A DNA stretch of 64,000 nt from Sphingobium terrigena (GTDB lineage Bacteria > Pseudomonadota > Alphaproteobacteria > Sphingomonadales > Sphingomonadaceae): the NCBI RefSeq assembly GCF_003591655.1, contig NZ_QVRA01000005.1, forward strand, positions 62,001 through 126,000, read 5' to 3'. Shown here piece after piece: positions 8,213-16,596 of the stretch. A program made the translations under genes and the position numbers. Below the pieces are notes generated by a model. The model saw only the letters and a program-made list of their open reading frames with translations. It was not told the origin of the DNA and ran no database searches. Positions within the stretch are counted from its first letter, which is position 1; the number at the start of each line of letters is the position of its first letter.

Positions 8213-8338
8213 GAATGGGCTTCGCCCATTCGTGCCGCACCAGCCCACTCCCCCACCCGGCCGCCCACAGTATATCCTGATTGGGAGGCCGGGTGGGGGT
8301 TCAAACGAGTCACGTGCCTCGTTTGAAGGCTGGTGCGG
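8213..8338. other. Highly structured intergenic element (three-way junction plus hairpin)
   Basis: Within the 8106-8742 gap I find four perfect complementary pairings. A hairpin pairs 8213-8220 with 8224-8231 (8 bp, TTC loop). An 11-bp outer stem pairs 8235-8245 with 8328-8338. Inside it are a 13-bp stem pairing 8250-8262 with 8287-8299 and a 10-bp stem pairing 8300-8309 with 8318-8327. The inner stems abut each other and the outer stem, forming a tight three-way junction. It could be a structured RNA, an rne leader element or a mobile palindrome. The rest of the gap up to rne (8339-8742) holds the probable rne leader and no gene I can support. Confidence 0.6.
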
Positions 8339-8742
8339 TCCACAAAAGTCGAATCATAATATTTCTGCCAGCCGTTGCCCCGTGGGTCTTTGACTGCTAC
8401 CCATTCACATTCCCGCAAGACTTGCCTGTTTCATGGCGGCGATGCGGGGGATCAAGAGAGGCATCGGCGCGCACCCTGCGCGCCAAGGGATGCCAGTAAC
8501 AGGTTGACGCTGCATGAGGCATGAATTCCATTCCACGCTTGCCCCGGTAACGGGCGATGCGGCGTGGATGGTCCGGCCCGGCGATTTGTCCGGCCCTGCC
8601 GACGCAGCAGACACGCAACATTTCCTTCAAACCCGGATGACGCCGCAACCCGCGCCCCTTTCGGCGCGCGCGTTGTCGTCCCTTCACTATCGCGTGGCGG
8701 CGCGGCCCAGTGCCGCAGCCCGTCCACGCCGGAGACTATTAC

Positions 8743-11481
8743 ATGACAATGCGTATGCTGATCGATGCGCGCCACCGGGAAGAAACCCGTGTCGCGGTCG
8801 TCAAGGGTAACCGGATCGAGGAATTCGACTTCGAGTCCGCTGAGCATAAACAGCTCAAGGGCAATATCTATCTGGCCAAGGTAACGCGGGTCGAACCCTC
8901 GTTGCAGGCCGCCTTCGTTGACTATGGCGGCAACCGCCACGGCTTCCTCGCTTTCAGCGAAATCCATCCCGACTATTATCAGATCCCGCGTGAAGACCGC
9001 GAAGCGCTGTTGCGCGAAGAACGCGCCCATGCCGAGGAAGAGGCCGCACTGCGCGCCGATTTCGACGATGATGATATGGACGATGGCGAAGGCAGCGTCG
9101 AAACCGTCGAGGCGACCCATCATCATGATGATGAGGACGGCCATGACGAGCAGGATGGCGGCGAACCGGCCGAAGGCGGCGAGACCGAAGGCAATGGCGG
9201 ACGCGGCAATGGTCGCGGACGTGGCCGTGGCCGGGGTGGCGACGATGCCGCCGACGAACTGCGCCGCAAGCGCATGGCGCTGCGCCGTCGCTACAAAATC
9301 CAGGACGTCATCAAGCGCCGCCAGGTGCTGCTGGTCCAGGTCGTCAAGGAAGAACGCGGCAACAAGGGCGCGGCACTGACCAGCTATTTGTCGCTGGCCG
9401 GTCGTTACTGCGTGCTGATGCCCAACACGTCGCATGGCGGCGGCATTTCGCGCAAGATCAGCAATGCGGCGGACCGCAAGCGGTTGAAGTCGATCATCGC
9501 CGACATGGCGCTGCCATCGTCGATGGGCTGCATCGTGCGCACCGCTGGCTTGCAGCGCACCAAGGTCGAGATCAAGCGCGACTTCGACTATCTCGCCCGG
9601 CTGTGGGACGAGATTCGCGAAAATACGATGAAGTCGGCCGCCCCTGCGCTGATCCACAATGACAGTGACCTGATCAAGCGGGCGATCCGCGATATCTACA
9701 ACAAGGATATCGAGGAAGTCATCGTCGAGGGCGAGCATGGTTACAAGGCCGCCAAGGACTTTATGCGCCTGCTGATGCCCAGCCATGCGCGCAAGGTGAA
9801 GGGCTATGCCGACGCGGTGTCGCTGTTCCAGCGCGCGGGTGTCGAGGATCAGCTGGCCGCCATGTATAACCCGGTGGTGCAGCTGAAATCGGGCGGCTAT
9901 CTGGTCATCAACCCGACCGAAGCTTTGGTGTCGATCGACATCAACTCCGGCCGCTCGACCCGCGAACATGGCATCGAACAGACCGCCGTTGCGACCAATC
10001 TGGAAGCCGCGCGCGAGATTGCGCGCCAGTTGCGCCTGCGCGACATGGCGGGCCTGGTCGTCATCGACTTTATCGACATGGAGGTGAACTCCAACATCCG
10101 CAAGGTCGAGAAGGCGATGAAGGACGCGCTGAAGGACGATCGCGCGCGCATCCAGGTCGGTCGGATTTCGGGCTTTGGCCTGATGGAAATGAGCCGCCAG
10201 CGCCTGCGCACCGGCGTTCTGGAAGCATCGACCCGCCAGTGCCCGCATTGCGAAGGCACCGGTCTTGTCCGCACCGCGTCGTCGGCTGGCCTGTCCGCGC
10301 TGCGGATGCTGGAAGAGGAAGCGGCGCGTGGTCGCGGCAACGTCATCACGCTGCGCGCCAGCCAGGAAGCGGCCTTCTACGTCCTCAACAACAAGCGTCG
10401 CGAACTGGACGAAATCGAGCAGCGCTACGGCGTCAGCATCGTCGTGCTGCCCGATGGCGAGGTTGAAGGCGCGCGCATGTCGGTCGAGCCGAGCGGCCCG
10501 CGCCCTGAACGGGTCGTGACCTACGCCCCGATGGATCAGGATGACGACGATCTCGACCTGATCGAGGAGGAAGAGGAAGAAGAAGAGGCGCTGGCCGAGG
10601 ACGAGGAAGAGGTCGTTGCCGAGCGTGAGCCGCGTGGCGAGCGCGCCGAGCAGGGCGACCGGGGCGAGGATCGCGATGGCAACCGCCGTCGCCGTCGCCG
10701 TCGTCGCCGGCGTGGCGGCCAGCGCGATGACAATCGCGTCGAGGGTGAAGCCGGGGAAGAAGCCGAAGCTGGGGCCGAAGCCGCGGATGCCGAAGAAGGC
10801 TCGACCGAGGACAGCGAAGGCGAAGGCGAAGTCACTGCAACCACCGCCGAAACCGAGGAAGAGGGCGCTGCCCGTCGTCGTGGCCGTCGTGGTCGCCGTG
10901 GCGGTCGTCGTCGTCGCGAGGGTGGCGAAAATGCCGCCGAAGCCGGGACAGAAACCGCGGATGCCGAATCGGTTACCGAGGACGCGCCCATGGTAGAGGA
11001 CGCAGCTGTTGAGGAGGCTCCCGCCGAGGAAGCGCCCAAGACCCGCCGTCGTCCCCGCGCCCGCAAACCCAAGGTCGACAGCGCGCCGGTGACCGAAGCG
11101 CCCGTGACCGAAGCGATCGTCGAGGACGCACCGGTCGAGGTGGCGGCCGAAGCCCCTGCCGAGGTCGTGGCCGAAGCGGCACCTGCCAAGCCGCGCCGTG
11201 GTCGTCGTACCAAGGCGCAGATCGAGGCTGATGCCGCTGCTGCGGCGGAAGCCGTGATCGAAGCGCCGGTCGCGGAAGAAGCGCCTGCCAAGCCCAAGCG
11301 CACCCGGCGCAAGAAGGCTGACGTCGCGGTGGAAGCAGAAGCGGCACCTGCCGTCGAAGCCCCTGCTGTGGCTGAGGAAGCGCCTGCTGCCGAGACAGTG
11401 GCAGCGGAAAACGAAGCCGAAGGCGTGAATGAAGATGGCTCGCCGCGTCGCGGCTGGTGGCAGCGCACCTTCGGTCAATAA
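8743..11481 (+). CDS. rne: Ribonuclease E
   Basis: Endoribonuclease that initiates mRNA decay and processes rRNA, and is the degradosome scaffold. I start at the ATG at 8743, preceded by GGAG; the track-length frame begins earlier in the leader. The 912 residues hold an S1 domain interrupted by an acidic, His/Asp-rich and then Gly/Arg-rich insert (about residues 107-166), typical of alphaproteobacterial RNase E. Catalytic aspartates are in SIDINSG (about 399) and VIDFIDM (about 441), and the zinc link is CPHCEG near residue 500. The C-terminal 300 residues alternate acidic runs with arginine blocks and Ala/Pro/Glu stretches, the disordered scaffold region. Confidence 0.97.
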   Translation: MTMRMLIDARHREETRVAVVKGNRIEEFDFESAEHKQLKGNIYLAKVTRVEPSLQAAFVDYGGNRHGFLAFSEIHPDYYQIPREDREALLREERAHAEEEAALRADFDDDDMDDGEGSVETVEATHHHDDEDGHDEQDGGEPAEGGETEGNGGRGNGRGRGRGRGGDDAADELRRKRMALRRRYKIQDVIKRRQVLLVQVVKEERGNKGAALTSYLSLAGRYCVLMPNTSHGGGISRKISNAADRKRLKSIIADMALPSSMGCIVRTAGLQRTKVEIKRDFDYLARLWDEIRENTMKSAAPALIHNDSDLIKRAIRDIYNKDIEEVIVEGEHGYKAAKDFMRLLMPSHARKVKGYADAVSLFQRAGVEDQLAAMYNPVVQLKSGGYLVINPTEALVSIDINSGRSTREHGIEQTAVATNLEAAREIARQLRLRDMAGLVVIDFIDMEVNSNIRKVEKAMKDALKDDRARIQVGRISGFGLMEMSRQRLRTGVLEASTRQCPHCEGTGLVRTASSAGLSALRMLEEEAARGRGNVITLRASQEAAFYVLNNKRRELDEIEQRYGVSIVVLPDGEVEGARMSVEPSGPRPERVVTYAPMDQDDDDLDLIEEEEEEEEALAEDEEEVVAEREPRGERAEQGDRGEDRDGNRRRRRRRRRRGGQRDDNRVEGEAGEEAEAGAEAADAEEGSTEDSEGEGEVTATTAETEEEGAARRRGRRGRRGGRRRREGGENAAEAGTETADAESVTEDAPMVEDAAVEEAPAEEAPKTRRRPRARKPKVDSAPVTEAPVTEAIVEDAPVEVAAEAPAEVVAEAAPAKPRRGRRTKAQIEADAAAAAEAVIEAPVAEEAPAKPKRTRRKKADVAVEAEAAPAVEAPAVAEEAPAAETVAAENEAEGVNEDGSPRRGWWQRTFGQ

Positions 11482-11502
11482 AGACCGGTTCGCTCGCTGA
11501 TG

Positions 11503-11553
11503 AAAAAACGCCGCTGCTCGTCCGGTCATATCCGGTGCGCAGCGGCGTTTTTC
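11503..11553 (+). terminator. Rho-independent terminator after rne
   Basis: AAAAAACGCCGCTG at 11503-11516 pairs with CAGCGGCGTTTTT at 11540-11552, followed by a T run. It lies 20 nt after the rne stop and is T-rich on both strands. Confidence 0.85.
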
Positions 11554-11609
11554 GTTCGGGCCGACGCTTCACCGGCGGTTCATGGCCTGCATGGCAGTGG
11601 CGGCGCGTG

Positions 11610-12959
11610 ATGGTCCGACTGTTCCGATGGCTTGCCCTGCTGCTGGGTGCGTTCATGCTGATGGCGCGCCCGGCGCTGGCGCAGAGCATCTTGCGTGATG
11701 CGGAAACCGAAGCCTTCATGGCCGACATGTCCGCGCCTTTGGTCAAGGCGGCGGGTATGGACCCGCGCAATGTCGAAGTGCTGGTCATCAACTCACCCGA
11801 AATCAACGCCTTCGTCGCGGGCGGCCAATATGTGTGGGTGCATAGCGGACTGATCGCGCAGGCCGACAATGTGAACCAGTTGCAGGGCGTGGTGGCGCAT
11901 GAACTGGGGCATATCGAAGGTGGCCATATCGTCCGCTTTGGCGAGGGGATACGCGAGGCGACCGGTGTAACGCTGCTGAGCCTGGTGCTGGGTGCCGCTG
12001 CTATCGCGGCGGGCGGCGCGGAAGCGGGCATGGGCATTATGGGGCTGGGCCAGCAGGCGGCGATGACCAAATTCCTGGCCTTTTCGCGCGGGCAGGAAAG
12101 CTCCGCCGATCTGGCCGGGGCGCGCTATCTGAGCGCGGCGGGCGTCAGCGGCCGAGGCAGCCTGGAATTTTTCAAGAAGCTGCAAAATCAGGAATATCGT
12201 CTCGCGATCCCGCAGGACAATAGTTATGGCCGCACCCATCCGCTGTCGGGCGAACGCATCAATGTGCTGCGCGAGGTCTATACGGTCGACCCGGCGTGGG
12301 AAAAGCCGGTCGACCGGGCGCTGGAGCAGCGGTTCGAGCGGATCAAGGCCAAGCTGGTCGGCTTCGTGTCCGAACCGACGCAAACCTTGCAGAAATATCC
12401 CGAAAGCGACCAGTCGATCCCGGCCCATTATGCCAGAGCCTATGCCTGGCACAAAAGCGCCTATCCGCAACGCGCGCTCTATGAAGCGGACGCGCTGCTG
12501 ACGGCGGCGCCGGACGACCCCTATTTTCTGGAGCTGAAAGGCCAGATATTGCTGGAAAGCGGTCGCCCCAAGGACGCGGTTGCGCCGCTGCGCGAGGCGG
12601 TGCGGCTGACCAACCAGCCGCTGATTTCAGTGCTGCTGGCCCATGCGTTGATCGCGACCGAGGATGAGGCGAATTTTGCCGAGGCCGAGCAGGTGTTGCG
12701 GCTGGCGGTGGCGCGCGATCGGGAAAATCCCTTCGCCTGGTATCAGTTGGGCGTCGTCTATGAACGGCGTGGCGATACGCCGCGTGCGGCGCTGGCGACG
12801 GCGGAACGCTATGCCATGATCGGTGAGCATCCGATGGCGCTGCGCAGCGCGGATGCGGCGATGCAGGGGCTGAAACCCGGCACGGTTGACTATCTGCGCG
12901 CGCAGGATATCGCCATGGTATCGCGCGCAGCGATCGAGCAGCAGCGGAAGAAACGATAA
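11610..12959 (+). CDS. M48 family metalloprotease with TPR repeats (BepA/YfgC-like)
   Basis: A 449-residue secreted zinc protease. The start at 11610 gives a clear signal peptide (hydrophobic run ending ARPALA, residues 1-24); the longer frame overlapping the rne end and terminator is not credible. The zinc motif is HELGH (VVAHELGHIEGGH), and the third ligand is probably E in GQESSADLAG. The C-terminal half (about 300-449) has TPR-like helical pairs. BepA-type proteins act in the periplasm on outer-membrane protein and LptD assembly. The DsbA-like gene begins 2 nt after its stop, so both belong to one periplasmic quality-control operon. Confidence 0.9.
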   Translation: MVRLFRWLALLLGAFMLMARPALAQSILRDAETEAFMADMSAPLVKAAGMDPRNVEVLVINSPEINAFVAGGQYVWVHSGLIAQADNVNQLQGVVAHELGHIEGGHIVRFGEGIREATGVTLLSLVLGAAAIAAGGAEAGMGIMGLGQQAAMTKFLAFSRGQESSADLAGARYLSAAGVSGRGSLEFFKKLQNQEYRLAIPQDNSYGRTHPLSGERINVLREVYTVDPAWEKPVDRALEQRFERIKAKLVGFVSEPTQTLQKYPESDQSIPAHYARAYAWHKSAYPQRALYEADALLTAAPDDPYFLELKGQILLESGRPKDAVAPLREAVRLTNQPLISVLLAHALIATEDEANFAEAEQVLRLAVARDRENPFAWYQLGVVYERRGDTPRAALATAERYAMIGEHPMALRSADAAMQGLKPGTVDYLRAQDIAMVSRAAIEQQRKKR

Positions 12960-12960
12960 G

Positions 12961-13728
12961 ATGACGCAGCAAGACCGGCCGACATTCCGCACGGCCCTTT
13001 CCAACAGGATGATCCAGATGACCCTTGGCGCTTTCGCCTTTATCGCGGCGGCCGCCGGGACCGCATTGGCCGTGCAGGCTCCCGCTGGCGTGACTGCCAC
13101 GGACAAGAGCGCGATCGAGAAAATCGTCCATGACTATATTCTTGGGCATCCTGAAATCATCCCGCAGGCGATCGAGAAATTGCAGGCCAAGCGGATGTCG
13201 GGGACGATTTCCGACAATCGCGCGGCGCTGGAAAAACCCTATGCCGGGGCGTGGGAAGGCGCGGCCAATGCCGACGTCACCGTGGTTGAATTTTTCGACT
13301 ATGCCTGCGGTTATTGCCGCGCATCGCTGCCCGATCTTGCGAAGCTGGTCGGGTCGGATACCAAGGTGAAGGTCGTGTATCGCGAACTGCCGATCCTGTC
13401 GGAAGAAAGCAGCGAGGCGGCCAAAGTATCGCTGCTGGCGGCCGAGCGCGGCCAATATATGGCCTATCACAAGGCGATGTATGGCGCGGGCAAGGTGACG
13501 CGCGATACGATTCTTTCGGCGGCGGCGAAGGCGGGCATCAGCAAGGCTGAGGCGGAAGCGGCGATCACATCGAGCAAATATGACGCCGAAATCCAGTCCA
13601 ACATCGCGCTTGCCCAGAAATTGCAGGCAAGCGGGACACCGACCTTCGTGATCGGCGACCAGGTGCTGAACGGCGCGGTCGGCTTTGACGCGCTAAAGGG
13701 CGGCGTCGCGGCAGCGCGGGGGAAGTAG
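12961..13728 (+). CDS. DsbA-family thiol:disulfide oxidoreductase
   Basis: A 255-residue periplasmic thioredoxin-fold protein. The N-terminus has a hydrophobic export segment at about residues 17-38; an internal ATG at 13009 would give a tighter signal peptide. A helical N-terminal extension is followed by the active site C116-G-Y-C119 in FFDYACGYCR. The cis-proline loop is SGTPTF near residue 224. This layout matches the DsbA/Com1-like (DSBA-like thioredoxin) family that oxidises or isomerises disulfides in exported proteins. It follows the M48 protease without a gap. Confidence 0.9.
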   Translation: MTQQDRPTFRTALSNRMIQMTLGAFAFIAAAAGTALAVQAPAGVTATDKSAIEKIVHDYILGHPEIIPQAIEKLQAKRMSGTISDNRAALEKPYAGAWEGAANADVTVVEFFDYACGYCRASLPDLAKLVGSDTKVKVVYRELPILSEESSEAAKVSLLAAERGQYMAYHKAMYGAGKVTRDTILSAAAKAGISKAEAEAAITSSKYDAEIQSNIALAQKLQASGTPTFVIGDQVLNGAVGFDALKGGVAAARGK

Positions 13729-13742
13729 GAAAGCCTGGTGTT

Positions 13743-13818
13743 TCTGCGCGGGCAGGAACCCAGTTCAGCCCGCGCGGTCATGCGGCAAGGCCGGACTGGG
13801 CTTCTGCCTGCGCAGGAG
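13743..13818. repeat. Imperfect intergenic inverted repeat, family C
   Basis: CTGCGCGGGCAGGAACCCAGT at the left end is matched imperfectly by ACTGGGCTTCTGCCTGCGCAG at the right end, with a GC-rich centre. It follows the DsbA-like gene. It resembles short dispersed palindromes, but only one full copy is present. Confidence 0.5.
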
Positions 13819-13896
13819 CACGAAGTGCATGATACAGGCGCATCCTGCCATTGACTTCCCCCCCCCATTTGCCTATCGGACGCCCCCTGAACATGC

Positions 13897-13922
13897 GGCC
13901 GCTGCTTTGGCGGCCCTTTTTT
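13897..13922 (+). terminator. Probable terminator before rpmH
   Basis: GGCCGC at 13897-13902 pairs with GCGGCC at 13910-13915, then a C and six T residues. It would end transcripts from the protease/DsbA operon just upstream of the rpmH leader. The stem is short, so attenuation in the rpmH leader is an alternative reading. Confidence 0.5.
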
Positions 13923-13962
13923 GTCACGCCCGATTCTCTAGTTGTTTTTTGAGGAATGAACG

Positions 13963-14097
13963 ATGAAGCGCACTTTTCAGCCGAGCAATCTGGTTCGGAA
14001 GCGCCGTCACGGTTATCGCGCCCGCATGGCGACCCCCGGCGGCCGCAACATCATCCGCGCCCGTCGTGCGCGCGGCCGCAAGAGCCTGAGCGCCTGA
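13963..14097 (+). CDS. rpmH: 50S ribosomal protein L34
   Basis: The 44-residue L34 sequence [18 protein letters not shown]... is unmistakable: very basic, of normal length, ending [12 protein letters not shown] at 13951-13954 is 8 nt before the ATG. It heads the conserved rpmH-rnpA-yidD-yidC-engB block. The rnpA frame is open across the entire gene (ATG at 13956, four bases before this start). Confidence 0.97.
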   Translation: MKRTFQPSNLVRKRRHGYRARMATPGGRNIIRARRARGRKSLSA

Positions 14098-14129
14098 TCG
14101 AAGGGCCGCCTTCGGCTGCGCCTGCCATC

Positions 14130-14522
14130 ATGGGCAAGCGGGCCGATTTTCTGGCGGCCAATCGCGGCAAGCGCGCACCGATGCCGGGATTCGTCCTGCT
14201 GGTGCGCGAACGCGACGATGGCGATCCGGCGATGCGCTTTGGCATCACGGTCACGAAAAAGATTGGCGGCGCCGTCATCCGTAACCGGATGAAGCGCCGC
14301 TTTCGCGTTCTCGCACGCGAATTGCTGCCGCTGCATGGCTATGCCGGTGCCGATCATGTGCTGATTGGCCGCGACGGTGGCAAGGAACGCGATTTCGCCC
14401 TGCTGCGCACCGAACTGGAAAAGGCGCTGCGCAAGATTGCGCGCGCCCAACCCGGCGACGCGCCAGCGCGCAACGGGCCGCGTGCCGGTCATGGCCGGGG
14501 CAAGGGCAAAGTCGGCGCATGA
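14130..14522 (+). CDS. rnpA: Ribonuclease P protein component
   Basis: Protein subunit of RNase P, which supports the catalytic RNA in 5' maturation of tRNAs. The ATG at 14130 gives 130 residues starting MGKRADFLAANRGKRAP. The family signature is VTKKIGGAVIRNRMKRRFR, followed by the domain end and a basic Gly/Arg-rich tail. The reading frame has no stop back to an ATG at 13956, upstream of rpmH; a 188-residue form with a 58-residue extension, as known in Thermus, is possible. The GAGG there is only 1 nt from ATG 13956, so the short form is preferred. The end overlaps yidD by 4 nt (ATGA). Confidence 0.93.
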   Translation: MGKRADFLAANRGKRAPMPGFVLLVRERDDGDPAMRFGITVTKKIGGAVIRNRMKRRFRVLARELLPLHGYAGADHVLIGRDGGKERDFALLRTELEKALRKIARAQPGDAPARNGPRAGHGRGKGKVGA

Positions 14523-14731
14523 TTGCCCGCCTCCTGATCCTGATCGCGCGCTTCTGGCAGATCGGCCCTTCGCGCATCCTGCCCCCCTCCTGCCGCTATG
14601 CCCCTTCCTGCTCCGAATATGCGATCCAGGCGGTGCGCAAATATGGCGCGATCAAGGGTAGCTGGCTGGCGGGTAAGCGGCTAATGCGATGCCACCCATG
14701 GGGCGGTTCGGGCTATGACCCGGTCCCCTGA
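14519..14731 (+). CDS. yidD: Membrane protein insertion efficiency factor YidD
   Basis: A 70-residue YidD protein with an amphipathic N-terminus, the cysteine motif RYAPSCSEYAIQA and the C-terminal HPWGGSGYDPVP, all characteristic of the family. It assists insertion of membrane proteins with YidC. The ATG overlaps the rnpA stop and yidC follows, the usual gene order. Confidence 0.95.
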   Translation: MIARLLILIARFWQIGPSRILPPSCRYAPSCSEYAIQAVRKYGAIKGSWLAGKRLMRCHPWGGSGYDPVP

Positions 14732-14761
14732 CACAGTTATAAGACGGCGGAGCCGAACAAC

Positions 14762-16465
14762 GTGGACGACAAGAAGAATATTATTCTGGCGGTGCTGCTG
14801 ACCGCGGCGATCCTGTTCGGCTGGCCCTATGTCTCGACCTATTTCTTCCCGGCGGCCAATCCGCCTGCAACGAAGATAGAGGGTGGCAAGACGACAGCGG
14901 TCGCCAATCCCGCAGCGGACCCCGCCGCCGACAGCGTGACCGCGATTCGCGACCGGGCGCTGGTGCTGAAGGAAAGCCCGCGTATCCCCATTCGCACGCC
15001 CAAGCTGGACGGGTCGATCAACCTGAAGGGCGCGCGCATCGATGACATCGTGCTGCCAACCTATAGCGAGACGATCGCCAAGGATTCGCCTGCGGTGCGG
15101 CTCTATTCGCCCGCTGGTACGCAGGACGCCTATTTCGCCGGTTTCGGCTGGCAGGGCGAAGGGTTGAAAACCCCTAACAAGGACACGGTCTGGACCGCGC
15201 AGGGCCGCGAACTGACCCCGACGAGTCCCGTTACGCTGAGCTGGAATAATGGCGCAGGCCAGACGTTCGAGATTCGCCTGAGCGTCGATGAAAATTACAT
15301 GATCTCTGCCGCGCAGAAAGTGTCGAACAGCGGTGCGGGCGCGGTGGGCGTGAAGCCCTATGGCTATATCAGCCGCAGCAGCATCCCCAAGGACCCTGAT
15401 ACCTGGACCATCCATATCGGCCCGATGGGCGTGTTCAACAATGCGGCCAATTATGATGTGAACTACAAGGATCTGGACGAAGGTCCGTCCACCCGCGATT
15501 TCCAGTCCAAGGGCGGCTGGATCGGCTTTACCGACAAATATTGGTTGTCGGCGCTGGTGCCGGGCAAGGACGCCGATGTCGCGGCGCAGTTCCGCAAAGG
15601 GGCTGGCACCCAATATCAGGCCGATGTCGCGCTCGATTCGACGATGCTGGCACCGGGCAAGGCAGTCACGCAGACGCTGCGGCTGTTCGTCGGGGCCAAG
15701 GAGGTCAAGACGCTCCAGGCCTATGAGCGTGACGGCGTCAAGCTGTTCGACCGCGCGATCGACTGGGGCTGGTTCTACTGGTTCGAGCAGCCGATCTTCG
15801 CGCTGCTGCACTGGCTGTTCGAGACGCTGGGCAATTTCGGCGTGGCGATCATCTGCCTGACCTTCGTCGTGCGCGGCCTGATGTTCCCGGTCGCCCAGCG
15901 CCAGTTCGCCAGCATGGCGGCAATGCGCGCGGTGCAGCCCAAGATGAAGGCGCTGCAGGAGAAGTATAAGGACGACAAGCCCAAGCTCCAGCAGGAGATG
16001 ATGGCGCTCTACAAGACGGAGAAGGTCAACCCGCTGGCCGGGTGCCTGCCCATCTTCATCCAGATTCCGATCTTCTTCGCGCTCTACAAGGTGCTGATGC
16101 TGACGATCGAAATGCGGCACCAGCCCTTCATCCTGTGGATCAAGGATCTGTCCGCGCCCGATCCGCTGCATATTCTGAACCTGTTTGGCCTGCTGCCCTT
16201 CACCCCGCCATCCTTCCTGGCGATCGGCGTGCTGGCGGTGCTGCTGGGCATTTCGATGTGGTTGCAGTTCAAGCTGAACCCCGCGCAGATGGACCCGATG
16301 CAGCAGCAGATCTTCTCGATCATGCCGTGGATGATGATGTTCATCATGGCACCGTTCGCGGCGGGCCTGCTGGTGTACTGGATCACCAACAACTGCCTGT
16401 CGATGGCGCAACAATGGTGGCTGTATCGCAAGCATCCCGTGCTGAGCGCGGCGGTCGCGAAGTAA
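14762..16465 (+). CDS. yidC: Membrane protein insertase YidC
   Basis: Inserts and folds inner-membrane proteins, alone or with SecYEG. The 567 residues start at a GTG (MDDKKNIILAVLL) with the first membrane helix at about 5-25. A large periplasmic beta domain follows (about 50-335). The conserved C-terminal five-helix core starts near WFYWFEQPIFALLH; it holds the cytoplasmic hairpin (QRQFASMAAMRAVQPKMK) with conserved basic residues and ends in a short tail. Length and order are typical for Gram-negative YidC. Confidence 0.97.
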   Translation: MDDKKNIILAVLLTAAILFGWPYVSTYFFPAANPPATKIEGGKTTAVANPAADPAADSVTAIRDRALVLKESPRIPIRTPKLDGSINLKGARIDDIVLPTYSETIAKDSPAVRLYSPAGTQDAYFAGFGWQGEGLKTPNKDTVWTAQGRELTPTSPVTLSWNNGAGQTFEIRLSVDENYMISAAQKVSNSGAGAVGVKPYGYISRSSIPKDPDTWTIHIGPMGVFNNAANYDVNYKDLDEGPSTRDFQSKGGWIGFTDKYWLSALVPGKDADVAAQFRKGAGTQYQADVALDSTMLAPGKAVTQTLRLFVGAKEVKTLQAYERDGVKLFDRAIDWGWFYWFEQPIFALLHWLFETLGNFGVAIICLTFVVRGLMFPVAQRQFASMAAMRAVQPKMKALQEKYKDDKPKLQQEMMALYKTEKVNPLAGCLPIFIQIPIFFALYKVLMLTIEMRHQPFILWIKDLSAPDPLHILNLFGLLPFTPPSFLAIGVLAVLLGISMWLQFKLNPAQMDPMQQQIFSIMPWMMMFIMAPFAAGLLVYWITNNCLSMAQQWWLYRKHPVLSAAVAK

Positions 16466-16468
16466 GTA

Positions 16469-16589
16469 TCCTCCCCTGCAAGGGGAGGTGGCTGGCCGCA
16501 GGCCAGACGGAGGGGTGTCATGCCATCGATAGGGTGACACCCCTCCACCACCGCTTCGCGGCGGTCCCCCTCCCCTTGCAGGGGAGGAT
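16469..16589. repeat. Large palindromic repeat, family B copy 1
   Basis: A 121-base element that begins CCTCCCCTGCAAGGGGAGG and ends CCCTTGCAGGGGAGGAT; each end is itself a small palindrome. Inside, GGAGGGGTGTCA pairs with TGACACCCCTCC around a TCGATAGG centre. It fills the yidC-engB gap. Its right end carries GGAGG at 16583-16587, 9 nt before the engB GTG, so it apparently supplies the ribosome-binding site. Confidence 0.85.
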
Positions 16590-16596
16590 TTGAAAG

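Noticed and set aside
8194..8418. A 74-codon minus-strand frame across the structured element
   Set aside because: Its composition follows the stems and it has no family match or ribosome-binding site; the hairpins explain the sequence.
8397..8687. Minus-strand frames in the rne leader
   Set aside because: They lie in the probable 5' untranslated region and look like random GC-rich frames.
10560..11400. Repetitive GAGGAA/CGCCGT tracts in rne as a tandem-repeat or CRISPR-like array
   Set aside because: They encode the acidic and Arg-rich scaffold and have no regular spacer pattern.
8452..11529. A 1025-codon open frame opposite rne on the minus strand
   Set aside because: It is antisense to the rne coding sequence and low-complexity; high GC and third-position bias make such mirror frames common.
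14681..16540. A 619-codon frame opposite yidC on the minus strand
   Set aside because: It is a shadow of yidC codon bias with no domain features.
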